Of a stretch of DNA of 64,000 bases, positions 11,800 through 23,430 are shown piece by piece. The notes beneath the pieces were generated by a model that saw nothing but the letters and a program-made list of their open reading frames with translations, was not told the DNA's origin and did no database searches. How positions within the stretch are numbered: position 1 is the first letter of the stretch; every line of letters starts with the position of its first letter. The DNA lies in assembly GCA_963514095.1 (NCBI GenBank), contig OY741273.1, positions 19,898,546 to 19,962,545 on the forward strand, given 5' to 3'. Position numbers and translations under genes: made by a program. This DNA comes from Eutrigla gurnardus (lineage: Eukaryota; Chordata; Actinopteri; Perciformes; Triglidae).

Positions 11800-12545
11800 G
11801 TTCACATCGTTCCTTATAATAACACTATTTCGTTGTTTGGGAACCGAGGATAGCAACTGTTGCCATTGGAATCTTGCTTGATGCAAGACTTCAGCTGCCC
11901 TTCAGACCGTGGTCGCCGCTGTCTGATGCTCCCCTTCACGATGCGCTGTACATTCTCAGTGGGAGACAGATGCTGTGTCTACAAAGTCACTCTGTTGAAG
12001 CCCTTGTAATACGGCCTGCTGAAATAAACACAGCCTTCCCTAGAAGAGACGTCACATTGATGGCAAAAGCCCAACATATGCCTCTGCATGACTGCTACCT
12101 TCACACACACGCATACGTCTCACCCATGCCGTGATGCACCCGCACCATCACAGATACTGGCTTTTGCACCTTTCGCTGATAACGTTCTGGGTGGTGGTGT
12201 TCACATTTGGCACACAGAACTCGATGGAAACGTTGACTCATCTGACCACAGCACACATTCCCACTGTCTATCGGCCCATCGGAGATGAGCTCGGGCCCAG
12301 AGAACTCCGCTTGGCTTCCTCCTTGAGGAATACAGTTCCAGGTTGCCTGGATGCAGCGGCACACTGTGTTAAGCGACAGCAGTTTTCCAAAGAGCTCCCA
12401 ACAGTGGTGTCTGACCTTGCCCTTTTCGTACTGAGATGTCTCCAAATTCTAGCAATCTTTTCACAATATTATGTACATTATGTGTCTTTGAAAGACCTAA
12501 CTTCCTTTTGACTAACAATTATCTCTCAAATTTTGTCACAGAGCT
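11800..12545 (-). pseudogene. Tc1-like transposase pseudogene
   Basis: Decayed gene for a Tc1/mariner-superfamily cut-and-paste transposase, read on the minus strand. Going 5' to 3': a GDISVRKGQG segment (linker after the first helix-turn-helix) at about 12,443-12,414; an FGKLLSLNTV segment of the second DNA-binding unit near 12,395-12,361; a WSDESTF box with the first catalytic Asp codon at 12,242-12,240; an ERYQRKVQKPVSVMV segment near 12,195-12,148; a CLFQQ segment near 12,031-12,010 in which the second catalytic Asp is no longer visible; a PTENVQRIVK segment with the third catalytic residue Glu at 11,957-11,955; and a C-terminal QLLSSVPKQRNSVI segment near 11,870-11,804. Several stops, frameshifts and small deletions separate these blocks, so it is non-functional. 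A full-length family member has about 340 residues; the remnant covers most of that length. The longest single open piece is 12,445-12,101. AT-rich sequence up to about 12,748 may be the element's 5' non-coding end. Confidence 0.88.
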
Positions 12546-13564
12546 TATTGTGGAATCTTTCGGAAGGTTGTTACTTGAATATCCCATAAACCTATAAATC
12601 TAATTTTGTAAGTAAGTCAGTAAAACTATTGAAATGTTTTTCTTTGTACTATTGTCAGTTAAACAAAAGCTCCGGTGAATTATCACAAGATATTTGTTTT
12701 TATTGCATTTTGGAAAATAGCTAAACTTTTCTGGAAAAGACTTTGTATACTTAATATGTGTAAAATACCTGCAAGCTTCAACTACTTCAACTACAATGTT
12801 CTATGTATGTACGCCTCTAGAATCAATCCCGGCCAGTCACATAGAACGTTACCACTATATGCTTCTTCCATGAATAGTGTTGTTATTCAAAATAAAGTTT
12901 TGAAAACAAACACGTTAACTCGACAAACGACTCTCATGACTCGGCTGAACTTTTAGCCGAAAACATGAGGCAGCTCTGGTTCTATGTCCAGCTTGTCAGA
13001 TGTGTCGGGGATTTGAAAGACGCAATGCTATTTGAAAACCTTTAATATATGTAAATGACATAAAAAAATAATGTATGAATTCAGCTGTTTATAAAAGTTA
13101 GACAGTTTTTCAGTCGCTGAGGCTTCAGATCAGAGTCAAAAGTTGTTTTTTTTCCCCCGAGTTTGAATAAATAAAAAACACCACCCAATGACCTTGCAGC
13201 CTTCATTAAAAAGTAAACCGTAAACATTTCAGCTGCCGAGAAGTTCAAAGTCAGAGAAAATGCTTTATATATCGCTGGCACACATTAAACAGGTTTACAT
13301 CTTTAACTTTGCAATGCCCTTCATCGGATTTCTGAACTTCTCTTGAAAGGAGCTTTCAGTATGTCCGGGGTCTCGGTGTTACGCAGCAACTTCTGGAATC
13401 TGATTTGAGGCAAATATAGGAGCATGTGTCACTTTGGATGTGTGTGAAAAAGGGCAGCAATTAAGTGACTTTGAGCCTTGCAAATGTTGACTGGAGAAAA
13501 GTGTAAACTGACTCACCAGCACACACGGATAGTAGACCGCGTATTCTGGGCCACCTCCTGCACC
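12546..13564. other. probable Tc1 flank, then non-genic
   Basis: 12,546-12,748 is AT-rich and, from memory of related Tc1 elements, resembles their 5' non-coding end and inverted repeat (a CATTTTGG...CTTTGTA stretch at about 12,705-12,748). The partner repeat on the other side was not found. 12,749-13,564 holds no recognisable gene. Confidence 0.35.
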
Positions 13565-13566
13565 GT

Positions 13567-13654
<88 letters not shown>
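13565..13654. repeat. (GT)n microsatellite, ~90 bp
   Basis: GT run, pure from 13,573 and preceded by one GA interruption. It faces a CA run 105 nt downstream, forming an inverted pair. Confidence 0.97.
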
Positions 13655-13655
<1 letters not shown>

Positions 13656-13758
13656 GAGGGCACTGAACCTGCTGCAGCCTCCCACATTCACTTCACAGAT
13701 GAGAGTGTGAGTACACACTCAGACACAGCTCAACAGTCTTCTTTGAAATATCGCTCTG

Positions 13759-13759
<1 letters not shown>

Positions 13760-13813
<54 letters not shown>
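13760..13813. repeat. (CA)n microsatellite, ~54 bp
   Basis: Uninterrupted CA run, complementary to the GT tract at 13,565-13,654 across a 105-nt spacer. Confidence 0.97.
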
Positions 13814-13814
<1 letters not shown>

Positions 13815-16800
13815 CCATTGCAGTCAGTGCCTCTCTTTCTCTTAATGTGATGTTTCTATAGCAACCGCAAAACGGACTAAATAGGGGGAGAAGGGAAGCA
13901 GTCACATCCAGAACTCACAGCAAATTAAATCCTCCAGTCAAAAATATGCGTGAGATTCCAGTCGGACAGGGACTTGATTTATCAACGCGTGACCGCCGGT
14001 CCGTCGCACTACCGCATTAAAGCAAATGCAATTACGTGGATGTGGCATTAATCACTCTAAAGTGAAAAATATAAACTCAGTGGACAGTTTATTAAGCCCA
14101 CCTGTTCATTAATTCAAGCAGCCGGTTCATCCACACAGCGGAGGCTTCGACTCGGTTTGGGAAGCAGGCAGACAACAACCGCACACTTTTGAGTTTTATT
14201 TTAACTGACCCATTAGCTGAAGGTAGCCTAAATAATGAGCTGTGTGGGCGAATATGTTTTGCGTGGAAAGGGCAGACTTGGTGGTAGGCTTATTTAGCAC
14301 GTTGAAACACTAAATATGGATGGCCTTTGGAAATGAATGTGAGCTGTTACGCTAATCCATACTTTCTCAGAGTTATCCATCGAAGCAAACAGGAAATAAA
14401 ATAGGAGTTTAACTTTTAGTTTTATTAATTGGCTCATGGACTGTCATCTCACTTACAATAAACCACATCCTGAACTGCTTAACCTTGTCCGTATGTATAA
14501 CCTTGACATGCCCTTATTTTCTGAGTAGCAGCTCCAACATCCTCTGCCTGCCACCCCCTGCACCCTCACCCCTGCATTGAGATGACATTTTTTTATATAA
14601 CTTAGTTTCCACTTGTCTCCCCAAAGTATGGACTTTCGTGGTCTCCAACATGTTGGCAGATGGAGGAGTATAGTGCTTTTTTAATTACTTCCACTCAGAG
14701 CAGACTTGGCAGCCGCAGCCACACAGTCATTTTAAACATGGACCTCTCTGATGAATTAGGCTTGCAGCATATGGCCTGCGAATTGGAGATTGCTGTCCGT
14801 ATAAAAACAAAACAACAGAAAGCAGCTGGAGATAAATATGGCAGCGCTGATTAAATGGAGCTAAATTGATAAATAACGAGAGAAGTTTGCTGCTGCAAAA
14901 CGAGAAGCGCGGCACGTGTGTTTTTTTGTGCATCGGTAATTTGCTAGTTCACTCAATCCCCGTTGAATCTCCGCGCGGTGGCACACGCCATCTTCTTTTT
15001 GGAGTCGGTAAACAAGCACTTTCCCCACAATGCAAACCCGTTCCGCTAAGTCCCGCTAAGATCCCTTTTGCAAATTGTGTCCCAGTTCACCTCACCCCAG
15101 CAAACAAGACCCCGTTGTCTGCAGGCCGCGTGTCATTTGAGGTTTGCGGCGGTTCGTTGAACCTCAAATGATTGGACCGACCCACTAAATGAGATTCAGC
15201 ATGAGTGAGCGAGTGTATTTGTGACTCAGACACATCTCCCCTCGCATAACAGGAGCATAAAGATGCATCACTAATTGCTCATTTCTTCCCCCTCATTAGA
15301 ATTCTGGAGAGACGAGTCGGGGAATTACAGTATGGCTTCTGTAGTGTGGGGAAGTTGTTGCTGGAGGTGAAAGTAATGCTCTTGACGTGCCTCTTAATTT
15401 TATTTTGTGGTAATGAAGTCGTACTTAATCATCAAAATATTAATAGTGTAATGAAATGTGTGTCTTATGATGATAGTTAGAAGTTCATTCGCCACCACAT
15501 CTGCCAGCGAAGTTGTAAAAAAATACAAATGCCCAGTTCTATGTCTCTTACCACAAAAAGAGCCCACCTAAAATGTGATGGAGACACACTTAGCAAGTGC
15601 ATCCGGTTTTGTTTGTGATTCAAATCTGGTATTTCAGTGATGAAGTTGTGCAGCTAAAAGGACGTCAAAGGAGAATATCAAGCAACAATCCATGTACGTC
15701 TCACCACGAGAGCCTTACATTATGACATACAAGGGAAGCCTGTAGAGAATTGCACTGTGAGTCCGCCTGTAGCCAGCAGATGTCTCTCCTATGCTGGGGA
15801 ATCCACCACAGAGGTAGCTCCTCTCTGCCGTCAGAATATAGGAGCTTATCTGAAAGACGGAGTGCTGATAAACAGATTAGGCTCACTTCTCCCATCAATT
15901 TGAATGAGGCAGTCAAGTTTGATGGATGGGTCTTATCACCGATCGTCTCATGAAAGAGAACGGCAGCAGAATCGCTAATCAGGTCCTCCTTGTCCCTATC
16001 TGATCCATTATGATCCGCAGAGTAAAACTAATAAGAAAATGTCACCCTTTCTTGTCTCTGCCTCGTCTTTCTCTGGGGCTGGAGTGAAGTCGATCACGGA
16101 AGCACAGTTGGGATTCGACCAGCCTGACTCCGTAACTTGGAAACTATCTGTTTGTACACTTCACCGTTGTGGTTTGGTGTCCGTATCAAGGATACTTGAC
16201 TGGTTGTCAGTGGCATCTACACAAAACGCCGTTTTGAGAAGACAAATCCATCGGTGTAACTTTCACATCACCGTGCCAGGCACGCGTTGATCATTTCTTT
16301 CTTTATGGTAGGGTGAATGAGGTTCTTTGACGTTCTATATGCCACAAGTTGATATCTTATTGATTGAACCAGTGTGCTGTAACCATGGTTACACCCGTGT
16401 CAAGTTCCCATAGTCCGGAATTATTGGAAGGATTTGATTCAGCAGCGACTGGTGAAAATAAGTGGACACTACGAGAACCGAACCGATTAAACATGTCTAA
16501 TTTATGGTGTAGGCATATTAAGGATGAAGTTCTTCTGTTGCTGTTTGTTTAATTCTAGGCGTACAGCTCCACATACTGTATATGCCAGTGTGAATTTGTC
16601 TATCTGTATCAGCTGTTGCCTGTAGCTGCAATTTATTTATGCACCCCGCTTCTCAGCCAAATGTGAGCTGGGATGAAAGAACGACAATGGACCTTTTGTC
16701 ATTTTTTTTTTTTTTATCTCCTTATAATCCGATTATTGCCTTGTCACAATGATAGAAGGGCTCAATTCTTCCTTGTTTTCTCTGCAAGATTCATGTGGAC

Positions 16801-17836
16801 ATCGCCACTCTTTTTCAACTTACCAACCTTTCTCTAGGTTGGTTAGGCTTAACACTCGTCTCCAGCTCCGCTAGTGCTCTCTGCTCTATTCTATTTCATC
16901 CCAGGCTTGGAGCTTACGAGCCACATATTGCCTCCGTACTTGCTCTGCTTAAAATAGAGCCCGTAAGCTGCGCAACAGCTCAGTGGCACAAACAGAGTCT
17001 GATGAATTCTGATAGCGGGATCTACAGAAGGCTTAATCCTCCTGTGAGTGTGCATTGTGAAGAGGTGGAGACCCTGCGTTTAGTATAATGTGGCAACTGG
17101 TAACTATTGGATTTTTTATTATTATTATTATGATTATAATTATTGTTTGGCCGCACTTATCACAGGAGCTGTTATATGGCCTTAATACTGGTCATCATGC
17201 ACCAACACTGAGGTTTTTGTGCCACACTTTGTTTAATACATTTCCATCCACTCGCCTGATAAAATGCAGTATGGCTATTCGCTGATCAAGATCAATAACT
17301 CCCATATTGATTGAACACCTGTGTATGTGTGGTTTTTTATGTGTTGCTGTAAATGGCTTTATTTTAGACCATGCCTGGACATGAAAGCAAACCATGGCGC
17401 CATATCTGTAGTTCAAGCAGTATTTTATTTTTTTGTCTTCTATATTATAATCAGCACTGACCACAGTTCAAAATACACATGCAATGTTTTTGAAACATGA
17501 CTCATGGGAAACGCATCTGTGTGCAGGCAGGGCCTCTGATATTAAAAGTGTAAAGACCGTTGGTGCTCCTGAGCATATGCGTGAAAGCCTAAATGCCGTC
17601 TTTTGTAGACAAACTATCCGGGGGAAGAAAAAAAATGTTTCATCTTGTTACTGCACTTACAGTTTGAGTAATATAGTCACTTTTTCTCAAAAGTTGAAAA
17701 TCAATTTGGACCTCCTCTTTGAGTCAATTAAAAGTTGAGCTCTCCACTCAATACTAAGTACCTCACAGTCTCCTCTCTGCTGTTTCGGCCAAAAAGTACG
17801 ATGTTGTTAAGCCCCCAGCGGTTGTTTGAATCCTAC

Positions 17837-17839
<3 letters not shown>
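13814..17839. other. non-genic, mostly unique sequence
   Basis: No gene recognised over 4 kb. The stretches 14,690-14,880 and 15,720-16,040 are free of repeats and rich in AT-type homeodomain cores; they are plausible conserved non-coding elements, but this needs cross-species comparison. A T13 run lies near 16,704-16,716. A perfect 12-bp-arm hairpin at 15,133-15,171 is listed separately. Confidence 0.45.
15133..15171. other. perfect 12-bp-arm hairpin
   Basis: TCATTTGAGGTT (15,133-15,144) and AACCTCAAATGA (15,160-15,171) are exact reverse complements around a 15-nt GC-richer loop. No transposon sequence adjoins it. Confidence 0.7.

Positions 17840-17878
<39 letters not shown>
17840..17878. 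repeat. (AT)n microsatellite, ~39 bp
   Basis: Self-complementary alternating AT run, prone to cruciform extrusion and polymerase slippage. Confidence 0.96.
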
Positions 17879-17880
<2 letters not shown>

Positions 17881-20800
17881 CCATCTGCTTTTTCCTTCTG
17901 GAGTAAAGACTACGTCCAATTCCATCCAAACAGCTGCTTGAGGCCATTTTTGAGCAGAACCAAAAGTTGCAGTATCCCACTTCTTTGGCTATTTTATTTT
18001 TATTTTTGGACAAACTGCTTTGAAGGTAAGATTTTTAAGACATTTTTTCTCATGGGCTGATGAGGTCAAGCAGAAAGTCATCCCTTCAAGTAAAACACAA
18101 CTGCCGTTTGCCGCCCGCTGTATTCTCCTCAGGTACAGGCAGCTCAGGAAAATATAGAAAACAGATGAAAAAAAAGTTATTGACTTAACCTTACACTAAT
18201 GCACTGAGACACTTTATCAATCCATCATCTTTCTTTTTTTTTCTCATCCATCCAGGTGTCTTCACCTCGAGTCAAAATAAGGGTGGAAAACACTTCCTCT
18301 GGGTCAATGTCGTCCGACACACAAAATCAGTCAGTGTTCAGCTTTGTGAAATATCCTTCGGCGATGACGTGACAAAAAGCTCAATTCGACCCGAGTCTAA
18401 TAATTCACCGTCTTTATGAGCGTCCTTGTCAACCACTGAGGTGATGATTAGGTGGAAAGTGGAGGACGGTGCGAATCGGTCACGCCCGAGTGCCTCTGTG
18501 TGAGGGAAAACAAAAGGCTGGGCGGCTGACAGCGAGTGGGGGTGAAACCCCGGCCACGGAAGGCAATGTTCACGGCATTTAAATAAATACATACACATAG
18601 AATGTATATAGATATCCTGTTTGCAGACAGACTCCTTTTGCATAACACTCAAGGCGACATTTGAATATTCCAACCATGTCTGCACCCCTCCACCCCAAAA
18701 CAAACTTTTTTTTTTAATTTACTCAAAAGCGACACATAAAGATGACTATGAATCAGAAAACCTTGTGCATGGAATATCTTATTCATCCTGTGTAATGTGA
18801 ATGTATATTAGGCTGCAAAACCTTAACCACACAGAAATATTCTTTTCAGGGCTCCGCTCAATAACCTTAGACTTTTAAAAACTGGAGAGGCTTTTCACTG
18901 GGAAGTACTCTCATGATGTGAGCGATGTAATTCAATAAGGCGGGCTCTCATAGGTGCAATTCATTTTTGCCTCACTCGCCTTTGTCCATCTTGTGAGTGG
19001 CGGGTTAATGCTTTATTGAGATTAGTTTATGGAATGAATGCGCCGCAATTAGCGGTTGTGTAACACCTCTACTCCCAGCCACAAGTTTCACTGTAGCTAA
19101 TTAGCACCGTTCACTTGTTGAGCCACTCTGTATTACACAAACCGTTCATTAAATTGAATTTGATTTGTCTGAGAGGCATTACAATGATTACCAATACGTT
19201 ATGCCTCAGGATGTGTTGATTGTATCCTGCTGTATCGTCGGCTTTAAATGTTTTGAATGTGGGGCAGGTTGGCTTCTTCCCTGCCTTGAGAAACATCGGT
19301 CTTGCAGTATTTGCAGTTCTGACCAACAAAGAGATGGGGCTTTGCAAGTAAACCATCGTTACCACATTCTTGCAGTCCTTTTTGGGTTGCATTGCATTCA
19401 ATTTGCATCAGCTTCTTCTTTCTTTCTTCCTCAGATTAATTGCATAATATTAATGACTCAATCTGCATAATAAAAAGAGGGATTTTATTTTGCATGCAGA
19501 GATACTGTCACCTGCTGGTTCCTATAAGGACGCCTCTCCCAGACGGAGAGGTGTCACTCAGCGAGTTATAAACTGGAACCGAATCGCTGCCTTTCAGCTA
19601 TTAGCATAATTTGGCTGTTTTTGATCGCTTGTCTGATTAATCCTTTCCTGTCAAAAGTTGATGCATAATGAAAGATTCTTCAACCTCAGGACGCAATTCC
19701 TCTCAGTTTAGCTGATAAGTGAGAGCAAAAGTACGGGGATTTTGCAGAATTTCTATCAGGCTATTTCGTCAGTTAAAGAAAAGAAAGCATCAAACAAAAT
19801 CTGATTTTACAGCAGTGTTGCACAAGGTTTTTATGGAATGTATGAGACAAACAAGTGCAAGCAGAAATCCATCTGTGATTAAGCCATTAATGGATACCGG
19901 TCCACTCAGCACCACCTTTTAAAAGGACTAAGGGCTAATTTAGAGTCATTAGTTGACTTTTGAAATTGCTATGGGGTATTGAACACATCCTTGTCTTGCT
20001 CTTATAGTCAGTGGATCACACTAATGCCTTATCAATGAGCACTATTGATATCCTCGAAGATGCTGCAGTTAGCGTTAAATGAATCATTCTCTGATTAAAG
20101 CTGCAGACCTTATGCTGTAGGTGATTAGCACCTACTCTTGAATTAAATGATGACTCATAGCACGGCAGTAACATCTGCCCTTCTTGTCTGCAGTGGAGCT
20201 AAACCTGCTCTCTCCCCTCCAATATTAGTAATAGTTAACAGAGATCGAGATCAAGGAAAAGGGTGTGTTTTAACAGTTTTATTACGTAAAATAAACGTAC
20301 AAGAAGCACATAGATGCACATGTGCCTTTTCTGGTTACAATGAAGGCAAAGAAAATGCATGTAGGCCGGAAGGGAGAGAAAATCCATTTATTATATTTTC
20401 CCAGAACTCCCTTTCTCTGCATAGGCTGACAGATATGTTGGAAGCACAAGCAGCTTGCCAGTAGGTTACGCACTTTTGTCGGATGTTTTGTTTTTGTTGC
20501 CTTCTTAAATATTTAATGGACCGCATCTAAAAGCCTTTCCCCATTTTGTCTGTCCATTAAAGTAACGTTGCCACCTTTATCAGGGTTTCTCAATGTTGCT
20601 GGGGCTTCACAATGCATGAAACAAAAACTAAAAAACTAAAAATGAAAAACTAAAAAATGGAAAAGCCATGACAATATTTCAGCTACGCCCTGTACAGGAA
20701 GTGCAAAGGTGTCCTGTGTGCGTCTCTACTTCCTTTGAGGCTGTTATCCATCACAAACTTGCCGACAGCCTTGGGGAAAGGAGTGTTTTTCACAGTTGAC

Positions 20801-22021
20801 AAGCTGGAGACAGCATTGTCACCGCTACTTCGGCTTAACTTCGGGGGGTAAATGGAGCTTCTTGGAGAATCTGTCTGTGTCTGTGTGTCTGTCATTGTGT
20901 GTTACTGTATCTACGACAAACTGAGGAGTGTGCTGATTAGTTGACCCGTTTACTACAAGCAGAGTGTCTGTGCCTCAGGCACCCCCCCCCAACTGTTTAT
21001 CCACTTACCCTTTCTGAGAATCTTCCCTGGGCTTTGAACAGGCTCTGCCCTCCAGTGCACTTGTTGGTATTAGGTGGAGGCGTGCCTCTGGGCGTAGATT
21101 CGGAGGAGAAAGTGGCAGCATGATGTTCTCAGGTTGTCTATAAATGAAGCAGGGAACAGAGACGGGAATGTGTTTCCTCTGGTTTCTGAGAGGAGACTGT
21201 CTACATCTGTTCTGCCTGAAACCATGGAGAACAAAGAGGAGTCGGAGGATTGTTAAGGACCAGCATTTTTTTTTTTTCAAGGTACAAAGCCCTGAACATA
21301 GGGGACATAAATCTGTTGCTGCTATGACAGATCAAAAAAAAGAAAAAAGAGAGAGAGACATAGACAGAGACAGGAATGTGCCAGTGCTTTAGTTGGGACA
21401 TTTCAGCTACATGGATGCACTTGGCTGGTCATCTCATTTCATTGTGTGTTACGGGTGATGGCAGACACTGACCTGTCTGGCTGTAAAAACCCACAGTGTT
21501 CCACCTCAGTGCTGTTCCTTCTCCTCCCTGAAGGCTCCTTGAGGGCCACATTCTCCACGCTCCATCATGTACAATTGAACGTTCTTCCTTGTAACTGCAC
21601 AGACAGAGTGTAACTTTGTGCCGTCGGCCTGCAAGCGCGTTTGACTGCCTGCAGGTTTTGGGTCTAAGAATTTGTTTCTTCTTTTAAACATCATTTTGAA
21701 CATTGTAATGTTACTGCCCACTCCGATGAACAGCTGATAAAAATGCCAAAAAGCTTCTTCGATGAAATCTGTGCACTCAAAGCAATGAGCTTAACGAGCA
21801 GTACTTACCATTTTTGCCTTGGGTTTTCTCTCAGGCAGCATACATTTTGTTTCCCCCAACATTCACACATGTACAAACAGGATCCATGGTTGAAGAGGGA
21901 TGTGGAGAGGGATGGCCTCAGGATGCCCTTGACCAGTTATGGGTCAGGTACACACCTGGTCCACACTTTGTACTGACTGGGCTGACCAAGCCAAGTCTCC
22001 AGGGACTGAGCCACTCACTGT
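17879..22021. other. non-genic, unique sequence
   Basis: No gene recognised. 18,880-19,190 is repeat-free with repeated homeodomain-type cores (GCTAATTAGC near 19,095; CCGC-AATTA-GCGG at 19,043-19,055). 19,532-19,552 is a small hairpin (GCCTCTCC/GGAGAGGT). 20,628-20,658 is a short run of AAAAACT-like units. 20,985-20,992 is a short C run. Confidence 0.45.
19043..19055. promoter_or_regulatory. homeodomain-type core in GC palindrome
   Basis: CCGC and GCGG arms enclose AATTA, the core bound by many homeodomain proteins. This is a motif observation only; no target gene is visible. Confidence 0.2.
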
Positions 22022-22087
22022 CTGCCAAACCGGGGATTGAACCGGTGAACTTTTAAATTTAAAGCTCTCCCAACTGAGATATTTCAG
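22022..22087 (-). mobile_element. tRNA-derived SINE-like head or tRNA pseudogene
   Basis: On the minus strand an A-box-like TATCTCAGTTGGGAGAG (22,081-22,065) is followed 38 bp later by a B-box-like GGTTCAATCCC (22,043-22,033), the internal RNA polymerase III promoter layout of tRNA genes. The acceptor-like ends (TCTGAAA and TTTGGCA) pair poorly, and the anticodon arm is AT-only with no normal T at position 33, so it is not a functional tRNA. The body of a SINE could continue down to about 21,880. Overall it most resembles a tRNA-Phe-type head, but the source tRNA is uncertain. Confidence 0.55.
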
Positions 22088-23289
22088 AAAAAAAAGCAAG
22101 GCCGAATGCATCCTGAAAGGACACTCTTCAGGGCTGTGAAACTAATTAATCTATATTTATATTCATAATTACATTTTTGCTTAAGATGCTACAGTTGAAT
22201 AGCAGTGAAGCAGAATGGTATTTTATATGATATCAATCAGAAAGTTACATCATATATACAGAGGTGTACAGGGCATTTCTATTTTTTTTAATCATAATAA
22301 TATCTAATACTATAACATATTTATTGATATTGTTATATTAATAAACAATTTGCAGCCCATTTTGAATTTGCACAGACCTGTAACTTTGTTTTTATTGGAT
22401 TTGTGGGGAACTCACGTAGCCTGCAGGTTGGGGTCAACACACCACCATCCAGGCTGATCTGGGAATCTGTTATCACTTAACGCTGCATTGCAACAACCTG
22501 ACCGAACTAACATTGCATTTGGTTCTTTCATAATGCAATTCTGTCTAATTCTGTCTGCGACTACGGTTGCAGAGTAGAGACGCAAACCTAACCTGTGGCA
22601 GCATGCTGGTGGTGAGATGAAACACGGGAGTAAAGTGTGCAATCGGTAGATTTGTGTCATACGTCCATCTCCTGTATGAAAGAGTATGACAGAGGCCAAA
22701 GCCTGAGTTGAAATTGGATTGACCGCATCAACCTCATGTGTGAAAAGCGGTGGTGAGTGTCGCTGCTTGCAAACAACAGTTGCTGATTGAAGTCCACTCG
22801 TCCCCCTCCCTCTACTGTATCTGCTTTTATTCCTCAGCTATGCCTCTTTCACTACAATGCCACATTCCACTAAGGGTTTGACGTTGTAATCTTCCAGTTT
22901 CCAGTGGGTTCATTGCTATGACCTCATTGCGTTTGTTCAGTCATGTTGAAGAAAAAGAAAAGAAAAGGTAGATAGAAATTCTTCTCTTGCCAAATGGAAA
23001 AATAGCCAGCCTCAAGTAACTTATATTTTCCAGTGTTAGATGAGTTTTCTTTGAATTGAATAAGGACACTGAAGTTCAAATAGACAAAACAGGTGACACA
23101 TGAATTAATTAAATGTGATTACCACTGATTTTACACATCAAGTTTGGGCGAGTTCCGCATACGTGAAAAAAAAGTGACATCAAATCGTCAAAAATGACAA
23201 CTTGAGGAGTGCCCTCGCATGTTAAACTGTGACGCTCTTTGCAGTTATAGTAATGGTGAGGAGGTCAGGTAACAAGGTATGAAGAGTGA
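22088..23289. other. non-genic, AT-rich
   Basis: No gene recognised. 22,130-22,400 is strongly AT-rich. 22,412-22,699 has a short minus-strand open frame of unknown nature. Confidence 0.45.
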
Positions 23290-23430
23290 TGAAGCCCACC
23301 AATAAAGCGATGAAGATGTTTGTGTCCAAATTACACAGGACTGTGACCCAGGACATCCGTGTCTGTGTCCCGTCTGAAACCCAAAGTCAACATTAACTGT
23401 ATTTAAGTTATGTTATGTAACATAAAATGA
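23290..23430 (-). repeat. dispersed repeat, copy B (same family as 3.0 kb)
   Basis: Reverse-complemented, this reads as ACATAACTTAAATACAGTTA, then a GACTTTGGGTTTCAGACGGG segment, then an ACACGGATGTCCTGGGT segment and CAGTCCTGTGTAATTTGGAC, in the same order as the TCTCCTGGGTGAAAGTCC modules of copies A and D. The ends are not defined. Confidence 0.5.

Noticed and set aside
12131..12511. 126-codon plus-strand frame
   Set aside because: Antisense shadow of the minus-strand Tc1 transposase relic.
13565..13813. CRISPR-like or minisatellite array
   Set aside because: Simple dinucleotide tracts with no repeat-spacer structure, in a vertebrate genome.
22022..22087. Functional tRNA gene
   Set aside because: A and B boxes are present, but the acceptor stem pairs poorly and the anticodon loop lacks the invariant T before the anticodon.
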